Positions 10,801-30,436 of a stretch of 64,000 nt of DNA are shown here, piece by piece. The DNA lies in the NCBI GenBank assembly GCA_963978895.1, contig OZ022238.1, forward strand, positions 14,612,462 to 14,676,461, written 5' to 3'. How positions within the stretch are numbered: position 1 is the stretch's first letter; every line of letters starts with the position of its first letter. Made by a program: the position numbers and the translations under genes. The stretch is from Erpobdella octoculata (taxonomy: Eukaryota > Annelida > Clitellata > Hirudinida > Erpobdellidae). The notes beneath the pieces were generated by a model. That model saw nothing but the letters and a program-made list of their open reading frames with translations, searched no databases and was not told the origin of the DNA.

Positions 10801-13723
10801 ATTTGCCGCTGCGGACTTTACATACTAGTAAATTTTAAGATTGATTTGGTCAATGTTTTCATATTTTATAGGCTTACATCATCAACAATTATTTTGCAAG
10901 ACATTTTTAGCGCTGAATTATACAATTATAAAGGGTTTTAAAAAAACGTAGTTTTCTACAGTGCACTTGTTTTTTATTACTTGGCTTTCTGGCTATTCGT
11001 GATTGTATTAGAAAAGAGGGTTTTGCAATATTAGTTGTCTAAACTTTTCTATTGTTGTGCAAAAAAGAGCTTTATTTTCTCTATAAGTAAAGTTTATTAT
11101 TTTGCTTCAGCGGCGTGAAAATGAATTTTTAAATTTTATTTGATCACAGTAGTCTCCGTAATGTACGACATCTATCGACACGTGAACCTTTTCTTATTTG
11201 CGATCACCTGTTTCATAATTACTTGTATGTCCTTTTTCCGGTCAACCTACATTACCCAAAACTTGGCTGAGAAGATACTGCTGCAGTTTGCTACGCCAGC
11301 TAGAGCGCTTACGGCCATCACCACTGGGTCAATAACGTCATTTTTGCTAGGCATGCTCAACATTGCACAGAAGAACATCTGGAGGGGTAGGTATTTTTCA
11401 GTATTAATTAAATGTATATATTTCAATGGATAATGTTTTTTTGCATCTGTAGCTATAAATGATTCAAGCGATAATCAACCCCTGGGCAACTTCAGCGAGG
11501 TAATTTTTCAACCAACAAAGATTCGCACTGTCACCTTAGAGCGATCTGTTATCTCTGACCTTGTCGCCGAAGGACGATTTGCACTGTGGCTCTATGGTGT
11601 TGTTATTAGACTGGGAACGGCGATAATCAGCGGTTTTTGCATTGCCTACGTCGTCTATAAAAAACGTGAACAAAAAGTACGTTAAATATTTTTGCGATTG
11701 TTTTGATATTTGTACTGTAAAACGCAAGAAAACACTGATAGCAGTGTGGCAGGGGCTCTGGTCCCCCTTAAGTAGTGGACGCTTCCGCCCCTCGCTGCAG
11801 ATTTGTTCGGTGTCGAGAAATTTGCAATATAACTCATACATGTTAAATTGGACGTGTTGTAATGAGTTTAATAACTTTGTTTTAACATTTGTTTATTTAA
11901 GTTTCAATGTTAACAATAAAACCAAGTAATTAAAAAAATAACTTTAGTACTTAGCAGTGCTGTGATGTGACTATATAGACAAGAGCTAAATGACTATTCA
12001 GTGAACAAGTAAGTATTTTAATCCGCAGAAAGTGGCACCAATAATTTCATAACTCATTGCAAAGTTATCGATAATAACATAATTTCTAGCACATTTAGTG
12101 CTGCTGAATCTACTTGTTTGAACTCGAAGCTGGTACTCATTTATCGACTGATCTTATTTGACCCGACCCGTGGACAACTCTGTATTATATCATGTCATGT
12201 TAATTATTTTTAATTAAAAGATTCAGGCTAAGAAAAAAGAACAAAAAGCTCAGAACATTTTGAAAGCTCTGGAAGCTGAGAAAGAGGCGCCACCTCATGT
12301 CGAAGAAAAACCTGAACCTCCCAACGCCGGCGGAACGGCTCCGGCTCCGGCTCCTGAAGAAAAACCTCGCCCTCCTTCAAGGGTTCAGAGTGAGGAACAT
12401 CTTGCAGTGGACCCTGGTGATATCATCAAACAACTGGCAGCAGCCAAGAAACAGGACGACGCTCATAAAGCGGTTCCAAAAAGAAGACAAAAGCGTCCAG
12501 GTCAAGGACCAGGCCCAGGCCCAAATGTGGCAAGGTTTTCCAAAACAATCAAATCATGGTTCAACCGATCGTTTAGGCTTTTTTCCGAAAAACCAGCGGA
12601 TGGTATTATGGAGGCCTACAAACTGAGCAGTGTCAAGGGTTTTGATTCGACCTTCGAAGTCATAGATTCTAACCAAATCGCCATAGCACCAGTCAGAACT
12701 GCATCTAGCCTGACTAGTATTTCATCTGTTAAAACATCATTCCGGTCAATTCCGTCAGTTTTTCTAAGAACAAGTCCGTGGCCGCTTGGGATAACATTTG
12801 GAAAAGTGAGCGTCGAGTCAGACTCTAAAATTGTTAGAAAACTGCAAATAAATTCACTTAGATCTAAGAAAGATGTTCAACACAGCATCGACATAGTCGG
12901 CGGCCCGATGATCAACCAAATTAACAGAGACTGGTCTCTGCCTTTAAGCGTAGCTGTGAATAATTCCGCTCTATTGTCGCCCACTGTTGAAACTTTGGCA
13001 AAGCCATCTACAGCGTTTGAAATCTCTACTGACTATCCTGCTTCAAGTTATTTCACAGAAAGATTAATACAAAATGGATTTCAAATCAGCAACGAACAGA
13101 TTTCACAAAACGCCAGACCTTATCCAGAAAACAATGACAGACTAGCCAAACAACAGCCTGAAGATCGTGATAGAGAAAATCAGCCACGTGTTCGCAGAGA
13201 CGTACAGACAACTGACCGTAAAGACCTTCGGGGAAAGTATGACAGAAAAACGAAAGCTAGCAAAGGCAATCCGACAAGTAAAGAAACGCTGGCAAAAGAA
13301 GTCAAAGACGTGATTGAAGAGCCAGCTCCAATGTCCATCGAGGCACAGAAAAAAGAAGCCGAAGAACAAGCAGCAAAAGAACTGCAGGCGGAAGAGCTCA
13401 ATAAAGAAGCCAAGAAACGTGACGAAAAAAAGTATTCCTTTACGTTTATGCCGATGCGACTCCCTGTCAAAGTTGACTTGGATGCCTACCTAAATGTTTC
13501 ACTGGCAGTAATTCTTTTTTTTCTTATTGTTGAAATTCCAATAGGACTTTTGACTCAACTGGCCCTAACCGGTGGCTTTGATGACAGCTTCTTGAATAAA
13601 CACCACAGGATGCTCGACATGATGTCGCTTTGCAATCAGATGGGCAACACTTTTGTCTACTATGCGTTCAGCGATAACTATTGGTTAAATGCCAGACTAC
13701 GGTTCATCGTTCACGAAAGATAA
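7811..13723 (+). CDS. divergent rhodopsin-like seven-helix receptor (GPCR), 5 exons
   Basis: Exons 7811-7871, 10300-10665, 11150-11386, 11453-11676 and 12227-13723; all four joins keep phase and give 794 codons plus stop. Exon 1 is a signal peptide (MSFLIWLLLSTELSFCVSKN) and is joined by phase and logic only. Residues 22-78 form an ectodomain with N-glycosylation sequons NYS, NES and NET. Hydrophobic segments lie near 79-96, 105-130, 153-172, 194-213, 267-290, 717-738 and 758-778. TM1 and TM7 look like class A receptors (CNIFNIVVW; NQMGNTFVYYAF). The DRY motif is replaced by FFRSTY after TM3. The third intracellular loop, about residues 297-713, is exceptionally long, Lys/Glu/Pro/Ala-rich and uninterrupted by introns. 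A peptide receptor is plausible; the ligand is unknown. It is convergent with the acyltransferase gene, with AATAAA 35 nt after the stop. Confidence 0.72.
8040..9240. other. receptor intron 1, left part
   Basis: Mostly unannotatable. 8320-8440 is a loose array of TCACCGGACTT-like units. 8440-8490 contains a reverse-strand stretch (GATCCCGGGTTCCA) like a Pol III B box, possibly a SINE. Evidence is weak. Confidence 0.3.
9243..9455 (+). repeat. long inverted repeat, right arm
   Basis: Reverse-complement partner of 6385-6595, including the (GT)n tract and GACTAGCTAGGAAG block. It lies in receptor intron 1. Confidence 0.8.
9612..9795. repeat. (ATGT)n microsatellite
   Basis: About 180 bp of nearly perfect tetranucleotide repeat in receptor intron 1. 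The Met-Tyr-Val-Cys frames over it are artefacts. Confidence 0.97.
10673..10972 (+). repeat. local interspersed family copy in receptor intron 2
   Basis: Shows the family's block order: TATGTTAACTTGACCGTG, then CTTCCCGTTATACAATCAAG, ending near CAGTGCACTTGTTTT. Confidence 0.6.
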
Positions 13724-13757
13724 AGCAATTTTTTTTATTAACCCAGATGTTATTGAA

Positions 13758-13763
13758 AATAAA
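13758..13763 (+). terminator. poly(A) signal AATAAA of the receptor gene
   Basis: AATAAA lies 35 nt after the TAA at 13721-13723. This is a likely cleavage/polyadenylation signal with a very short 3' UTR. Confidence 0.55.
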
Positions 13764-14020
13764 GTTAAAGATCGGTATTATATTTTTTGGTTATATTTTA
13801 TTGAATTTGACTGCCGATTTGTTTTACTGCAGCAAGATCATTTTACAAATCGTCAATAACTGTAGTTATTGTAGAAGTACATTTAACCCACTTTTTTGAG
13901 TAAACTTATTTATCATATCTGTTTTTTTTTCCAAAAATTCTAGCTCCACAGTTTTGGCAAATATAGTGCTCAAATTTGTTTTACAAAAACTAATCACTAT
14001 CATGTGTTTGGTATATTTAT

Positions 14021-23624
<9,604 letters not shown>

Positions 23625-24194
23625 TATTGGTGATATTAAGTTAAGAATGACAGAACGAAGAAAAACTACAGATTCCGTCAAACACAAACCAGAATCTGTT
23701 GATGGTCACGAATACAAATCATGTTGTTTAATTAAATGCAATTTTTAACGTATTTCATTTTGTAGATGATAATATTTGAAATAAAATCAAAGTGAAATAG
23801 TTTTTCTAAATAAAAATGACGCATTGAAATTTACAAAGAGATCTAAAGAACTGAAGATAATTTCTAACAATAAATAAATTAAATAGGCAACAACGCCTTT
23901 CGAACAAAACAAAACGCTAGATACACAATTAATAGATATGTTGAAATTTTAACAAAGAACATTGTAGTTTATGTTTAAATACAAATATTAAATATTTTAT
24001 TTTTTCAATTAACACCATTTGTGAAAATTATGAAAATTCTGACTTTATCTTTAGTCTGCTAAAAAAAACAAAGACAAATATTTTGCGGTAGGTATATAAA
24101 GGTTCGCTGTTCGCGCACATCATGTGTTCCACTCGTAGAGGCTGTTAGGCGCTTAGAAGGCATTATCTTTTTTACTTAGTCGCCAACTTTAATC
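23625..24194. promoter_or_regulatory. shared upstream region of acyltransferase (-) and ITFG2 (+)
   Basis: The two start codons diverge across 570 bp. TATATAAA at 24093-24100 lies about 95 bp before the ITFG2 ATG and is a plausible TATA box. Nothing equally clear is seen for the minus-strand gene. Confidence 0.5.
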
Positions 24195-27100
24195 ATGAGG
24201 ACAGTTTCTTACGTAAATTTTGTTGAATTTGAGTTTCAAGGAAATTTAATGACCAAGGCTCTCGCAATAGGAGATGTAGACAACGATAACGTACGTTTTC
24301 TGCTACAATTTGTTTGAAAATTATATTTTTAAGGCTTTTGGAAGGGTATATAATACTATATGAGAAACATATTGTATAATAGTTTGCATTCAATGTATTT
24401 TGTTTTATTTTAAATGTAAATTTGGTTTTTTATTTATTTCTGAGCAGAACAATGAAATTGCCATGGGAAATACTGACGGAGAATTGTTCATTTTCAAGTA
24501 CATTCAAGACAGTAAGCCATGGGCAAAAGCCAGCGACTTAGGAATGGTAAATGTTTTTTTTATACTTTCTGTACCAATACTTGAAGGAATATGAACATAT
24601 TTTTACAAAACTTGGTTTTCCCAATCTCTTACATACTTCACTGCAAACAATTTTACTTGCTAAGTTTTTATAACAGGAATAGTTATATTTTTTATACTTT
24701 CTGGACCAATACTTGAATGAATAGGAACATATTTTTACAAAACTTGGTTTTACCAAACTTTTATATGCTTGACTGCAAACAATTTTACTTGCTAAGTTTT
24801 TATAACAGGAATAGTTATATTTTTTATACTTTCTGGACCAATACTTGAATGAATACGAACATATTTTTACAAAACTTGGTTTTACCAAACTTTTACATGC
24901 TTCACTGCAAACAATTTTACTTGCTAGGTTTTTATAACATGAATAGTTAAATTCAGATAAAATGATTTTGTTTAAAGATTTCCTGTCTAGAAATTGGAGA
25001 TGTCACGAACCAAGGAATAGTATGTTTGTTTGAAAGCATATTTTTTTGTTAATTTCTACTAATTAACTGTATTTATAATAATTATAATTATTTATAATAT
25101 TATTTAATGGTACCTTCCTAAACTTATTAATGTACGAGAATGAATATGAATTCTCTATTATCACTAATAATTGTTGTTTGCCTTATATTCAATTTTAGAA
25201 TTGCCTTGTGTCACTGAGTACAGAGGGGTGTTGCAACATCTTTTATCTGACTCCGGATGTTGAATCGTGCCCTTCTCTCTTAGCTGTAAGTCTGTGATAA
25301 TGGTATTGATGATTAGGTGATGGTGGTGTTGCAATAAAGCATTTACCTTGTTGGCCCAAAAGACGGCAGTTCGAATCTAACCAGAGTAACCTGTAGGGAG
25401 GGGGTTGTGGTAAGGCACACACCATAAACGACTGCTTCTAATTGTTTTAGTGGTTGACACACAGGCTTCAGTTTTCTGAACAAATCTTTAAGTTAAGTGT
25501 GACAATGATAGCGAGCTTCTATTTGGAAATAACTTTGGAACAAAAATTGAATTAATATATATATACTTGGAATAATAGTTTTACTTGAAAGTTTTATACT
25601 TTTTTTACTGAAAATATTTTACTTTCAGACATGGGACGTGGGTTTGGATGCCACTGAACTGGCCACTGAAAGTTTACAGGTAGACAGCTTACCTTCCCTG
25701 TCAACTGACGAAAAACCCAACCAGCAACAGCAGCAGCTTCTAACTTCTCACAGTGCCTGCCAACAGCTGATCTTCCCGCAGCCACCACCTCGGCAGCAGC
25801 TACCGGCCTACCTTAGACTCCAGCCTGCCCATACACAGAAGCTGAGCTCTAATGCAAAGACCTGTGTCATTGCTGACATTGGTGAGGACAATATTAAAGA
25901 TGCTGACTAATAAAATGCATTTTATATTAAAATTATTTCATTATTGATTAATATTTCTTTAAAGATGTTTAATTTAAATATTCATTTCAATGAAAATATA
26001 TGCAGCTATTAGACATTATTTTGTCACATAAGCTAGCACATTGATTTTTATGTAGACAGAGTATTGCATAAATAGGTTTAAGGTTTTAAACTTATTATTT
26101 TGTATTTAATTCAATTCTTATTGATATACTGAAGTATTTATGATTATTTTACTGATTAACAACTTGAGCAAAAATAAATTGTGCTTAACAGTTTTGTTTT
26201 AAAATTAAATATTTTTAAATAGTTAATTTTAAAATAAGTTGAAGCTCAATAATTTTCCATTCCAAGATGGCGACGGTTACAACGAGCTCATTGTCTCGTT
26301 TACTGATCGAGTGGTTCGTGCCTTCAAGTGGGTCCCCGATATCCCGATCACCTCTCAGACTTGTAGCACCGCTTCCGCAAATGTTTCTTCTTCGGCTGGC
26401 AACCCGCCGTCATCCAACTTCAGTCGTGGAAAGCTGCACATCCATGAAAAATGGAAGTTGGCGGGTCAGGTAGGTTCAACGATGGTTTATTTATTGATTT
26501 TGTAGTTCGGTTAAATTGTTGGACCACTTTAAATTATATTCACATTTATTTACTTTATAAAATTTTTAAATTGTTCATACCTTCCCATCGTAGGTGAGCT
26601 CAATGAGCGTCCACAAAAACCCCAGCGGTCGAGTGGGAGTTCTTGTTTCGCAACCAGGTGGCTCATACGTCAACCTCATTTGTTCAAATGATGACCAATC
26701 CATCACTGACTCTTTAAATGAGCCTGGAATTAAGTGAGACATGACTTGTCTTTTTTTTTTATTTATTTGAAGATAACATAATTATTGGTGTGAAGACCCT
26801 AGTGTAGTAGCTTTATATTTAAACTAGCGGACCCGGCGAACTTCGTTTCACCTTAAAGAGTATAGAGGGTGCTCTACAACTTTGCCATTTGAAGTTTTTT
26901 TCTAGGACGCACTGTTAAGGCTGTATAGCTACCGGGGTACATACTGCGGTCCCCATGGGCCACTCCATGATTCAATGTCAAATTTTTTTAGTTATTCTGT
27001 TAATAGGAGCTGAGAGAAATCCAATAAATCAAAAATCTCTAAAATCGGTTCAGCCGTTCTTGAGTTATAAGTGACGTAACACAAACCCCGACTGCGTTGC

Positions 27101-30021
27101 CCGGGGATTTTAAAGGCTTTTTATCGTTTTCTCTCTGGCTCCCGTTTCCTTAACTGCTTGCTTTCCCGTTCCAGGTCGCTTTCTCACTCCTGGTCGCATT
27201 TCTGCTCACGGTCGCTTTTCCGGCCCCGGTCTCTTTTACTTTTCCCGATCCCGATTGCTTTTACGCTTTACCGCTCCAGCTTGCTCTTCTTTTCGCTGTT
27301 CTGTTCCTCCATTAAATTTTAGAGCCTTCCCAATGTGGCTTAGATGGGCTGTAGCGGAATGCTGTGCACAGTCATCAAAATTGATCTGTTCTCTCGTTAA
27401 CACTTTGTTGTTTGGTTTGCTCGTTTAGTTACGTCTGAACTTCCTCAATTTTAATTAGTGTCATGTCTACAGAACGCTACATGTGGCATGTTAATAAATG
27501 TTGACCCGTGGCTTTGAAAAATGTGATATAAAACACAGATATCAAATATTTGATAGATTGATAGATCAATTATTGGTGTGAAGACCCTAGTGTAGTAGCT
27601 TTATATTTAAATATCAAATATTCAAAAGTTAATAGTACTTTATCAAAGCAAACATTTTATCATAAAGAAAATTTTTTTTTTAAAGATCTTGTGGTCCGTC
27701 CGTGTGCTACCACCCATTGGGATCCATAAGAGCTCGAAACCCCTATGCGTCAACAGAGGTGGTCAGCAACATCGTGGGAAAGCTTAAGGGTAGCGGTGAG
27801 GGAGCCGAAAAGAAAAACTTCTCGGCTATCTGTACCCTCGATGGTAGGTAGATTTTTAGGTAGTAGGTTGATTGTTTGAAGGGTGTTTGGCCAGGATCTT
27901 GTGAATAAATGAATTAGTTTGATGACAGTTTATTATTGACTTCATCATTACAGGAACCTTGTCCCTCGTAGATGGAGATGATATCTTGTGGTCCATTTAT
28001 GTTGACCATCAGCTGTTTGCCCTTACGAAGCTTGATATCACGGTAAGAAGTATTTTAAATTGAAATTGTTTTATTGAAGATAATAATCTTTACTTGGGAC
28101 TGAGAAATTGATTTTTTGGCAGGGCGATAACACAGAAGAAGTTGTGGCTTGCTCGTGGGATGGACAGACCTACATTGTCAACCTGTCCAAGGAAGTTGTC
28201 AGGTTCCATTTCAAAGACAATGTGGCTGCCTTTTGTTCTGGTTGGCAGGGTTTTATTTGGTTTGTGGGATTTTATATGGTTTGGGGCTTTATCTGGTTTG
28301 CGGGGCTTTATCTGGTTTGCGGGGTTTTATCTGGTTTGTGGGGTTTTATCTGGTTTGTCGGGTTTTATTTGGTTTGTCGGGTTTATCTGGTTTGTGGTTA
28401 GAACTCGCAGCAGCTATTCAAACTAAAATATTTTGACAAAGTGAGGAACTAGGTGTACAATTCTAACTGAAACTTTCTCCTTTTGCACAGGCGTCTTCTC
28501 TCTCAGCAAGGATCAGCCGAAACCGTGCCTCTGCTATGCCACTTTGGACGGCAAGCTGTTTGTCTTCTATAATGTAGAGCTCAAGAGCATCGGAATCGAG
28601 GGCATCGAAGAAGTAATAAGAGGAAGGAGGAGTGACCTCAAGGAAGAATTGAAGAAATTAAAAATTGATGGTAGGTGTGCATTAAATAATAATGGTAAAG
28701 AGATAATTGTAGTGATGTTAAATGATCTAGTTGGCGAAAATGTTTTATTTATATAGTGTCATTGTTTGAAAGATTAATTAATCGATTAATTTTTATGATT
28801 TTGAAATAATTCAATTAATTATAGTAATAATTTAAGTTATATCTTTCTTATTTGTAAATAATATTTAATTCGATTACATCTGCAGTGAACAAAGAACATC
28901 GGTTGAGCAGCCTCATAGAAGCTGTAATCTATACCTATCGGCCACCAGCCAAAAAAAATACTGAAGAATTCAGTTTGAAACAGTCTCTCTCTGCTGCTCA
29001 GTCCTATGACCGTCCTGTTTCTGTCACTCAAACCACTGACCGTCCTGTTTCTGTCACTCAAACCACTGACCATCCTGTTTCTGTCACTCAAACCACTGAA
29101 AAGCCTCTTTCTCTAGCCCGCACCACTGAACAGCTTTCCTCTACCATCCACACCACTAAACAACTCAATTCTCCTGTGACGATGACTAAAGAACTTCTTC
29201 CTCAAGAATCCAGCTTGGAACAATCTCTTCCTCCTGCTCAAATCACTGAGCAGCCTCTTCTTCCTGCTCACATAGATGAACTGCCTCTCTCTTCCGCCAA
29301 TGCCACTCAACTTCCAGAACCCAGCTCGGAACAATCATCTCAAGCCACTGAACAGCCTCTGCTTCAAGAAGCCAGCTTGGAACAATCATCTCAAGCCACT
29401 GAACAGCCTCTGCTTCAAGAAGCCAACTTGGAACAATCATCTCAAGCCACTGAACAGCCTCTGCTTCAAGAAGCCAGCTTGGAACAATCATCTCAAGCTA
29501 CTGAACAGCCTCTGCTTCAAGAAGCCAACTTGGAACAATCATCTCAAGCCACTGAACAGCCTCTGCTTCAAGAAGCCAACTTGGAACAATCATCTCAAGC
29601 CACTGAACAGCCTCTGCTTCAAGAAGCCAACTTGGAACAATCATCTCAAGCTACTGAACAGCCTCTGCTTCAAGAAGCCAACTTGGAACAATCATCTCAA
29701 GCTACTGAACAACCTCTTCTTCAAGAAACTACCTTGGAACAATCTCACTCTCTGGATACAGTCACTGAACAACCTCTTCAAAAACTCAGCTTTGAACAAT
29801 CCCTTTCTCTGTCTCTAGGCTTTGAAGAACCGTCTCCTCAAGACTCCGACTTGGGAAAATGTCTTTCTCCAGAATCTAAATTGAAATCCTTTCCTCAAGA
29901 TTCAAGCCCAGAAAAACCCCTCTCTGAGTCAAGCCCAGAAAAACCCCTCTCTGAGTCAAGCACAGAAAAACCCCTCTCTGAGTCAAGCACAGAGAAACCC
30001 CTCTCTGACTCAACCGCATAA
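24195..30021 (+). CDS. ITFG2: ITFG2 (KICSTOR complex subunit), 12 exons, extended C-terminus
   Basis: Exons 24195-24290, 24448-24546, 24978-25019, 25199-25285, 25629-25881, 26267-26469, 26594-26733, 27686-27843, 27954-28042, 28123-28240, 28491-28670 and 28886-30021. They sum to 2601 nt (866 aa) with consistent phases. FG-GAP/beta-propeller landmarks match vertebrate ITFG2 in order: MRTVSYV start, IGDVDND, LEIGDVTNQG, DGDGYNELIV with FTDRVVRAFKW, VDHQLFALTKLD, EEVVACSWDGQTYIV. The donor of exon 10 (GTTGGC) is weak. KICSTOR tethers GATOR1 to lysosomes for amino-acid control of mTORC1. The propeller ends near residue 510. The last exon then adds over 350 residues of tandem repeats not found in human ITFG2 (about 447 aa). 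AATAAA lies at 30153. Confidence 0.95.
24556..24950. repeat. 132-bp tandem repeat in ITFG2 intron 2
   Basis: Three copies of about 132 bp (TTTTTATACTTTCTG.ACCAA ... TTATAACAGGAATAG). The length is a multiple of 3, so the reverse strand keeps an open 116-codon frame, which is not a gene. Confidence 0.9.
25290..25430 (+). repeat. possible tRNA-derived SINE in ITFG2 intron 4
   Basis: GGCAGTTCGAATCTAACC resembles a Pol III B box. The surrounding sequence is G-rich and unlike the intron. No clear A box or tail, so tentative. Confidence 0.3.
26780..27611. mobile_element. insertion bracketed by identical 44-bp direct repeats in ITFG2 intron 7
   Basis: 26780-26823 and 27568-27611 are identical (AATTATTGGTGTGAAGACCC ... 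TTATATTTAAA). Between them, 26824 opens with CTAGCGGACCCGGCGAACTT, a reverse-oriented Helitron-like 3' end. At about 27090 lies a second reverse terminus (CCCCGACTGCGTTGCCCGGG) followed by the GC-rich minisatellite to about 27300. Confidence 0.75.
28249..28400. repeat. about 20-bp tandem repeat in ITFG2 intron 10
   Basis: GGGTTTTATCTGGTTTGTGG-like units, about seven copies, just after the donor of exon 10. They stay open in all three forward frames. Confidence 0.85.
29323..29720 (+). repeat. 51-bp coding minisatellite in the ITFG2 last exon
   Basis: About eight copies of a 51-bp unit coding for the 17-residue repeat SQATEQPLLQEANLEQS with few changes. Shorter arrays flank it: three copies of a 30-bp unit (RPVSVTQTTD) near 29008 and four copies of a 27-bp unit (EKPLSESST) near 29910-30010. 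Confidence 0.95.
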
Positions 30022-30152
30022 AAATATTTTCCTCGAGAACCCAACTTTAAACAATCTCAAGGACCCACACCACTGAACAACTGCTCTCTTCTACCAACTC
30101 AACCAAACAACTTCTTCCCTGCATCTCCAAACAACCTCTCTTCTACATTACT

Positions 30153-30158
30153 AATAAA
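30153..30158 (+). terminator. poly(A) signal AATAAA of ITFG2
   Basis: About 130 nt past the ITFG2 stop and before the convergent sulfatase gene. Confidence 0.55.
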
Positions 30159-30436
30159 TACAGAATTCATTTCTTATTTTCGTATCACTCGTATTACTTT
30201 TTAATGTTATTTATTTCACAGTAAAGTTTCACTTTGATTATTCAACGTTTTCTTTACATGTTTTGTTTTGGAACTGTCAAAGTCTTTCGAATTTTTTGTG
30301 CACATCTGTTGTTTTCAATATAAAAAAAATTTTCAAGAGCATTATTGCAAAGAATCTCTCTCTAGTTATTGATTATCTGGGAATGACTAGTATTAATATG
30401 AATTGTATATAAAAAGTACATTTCTAGATAGGACTT

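Noticed and set aside
24538..24888. 116-codon reverse frame in ITFG2 intron 2
   Set aside because: Created by a 132-bp tandem repeat; it lies antisense within a well-supported intron.
28108..28436. Read-through extension of ITFG2 exon 10 into GFIWFVGF repeats
   Set aside because: The tandem repeat after the GTTGGC donor is open in three frames. Splicing at 28240 restores the conserved CSG-VFSLSKDQPKPCLCYAT join.
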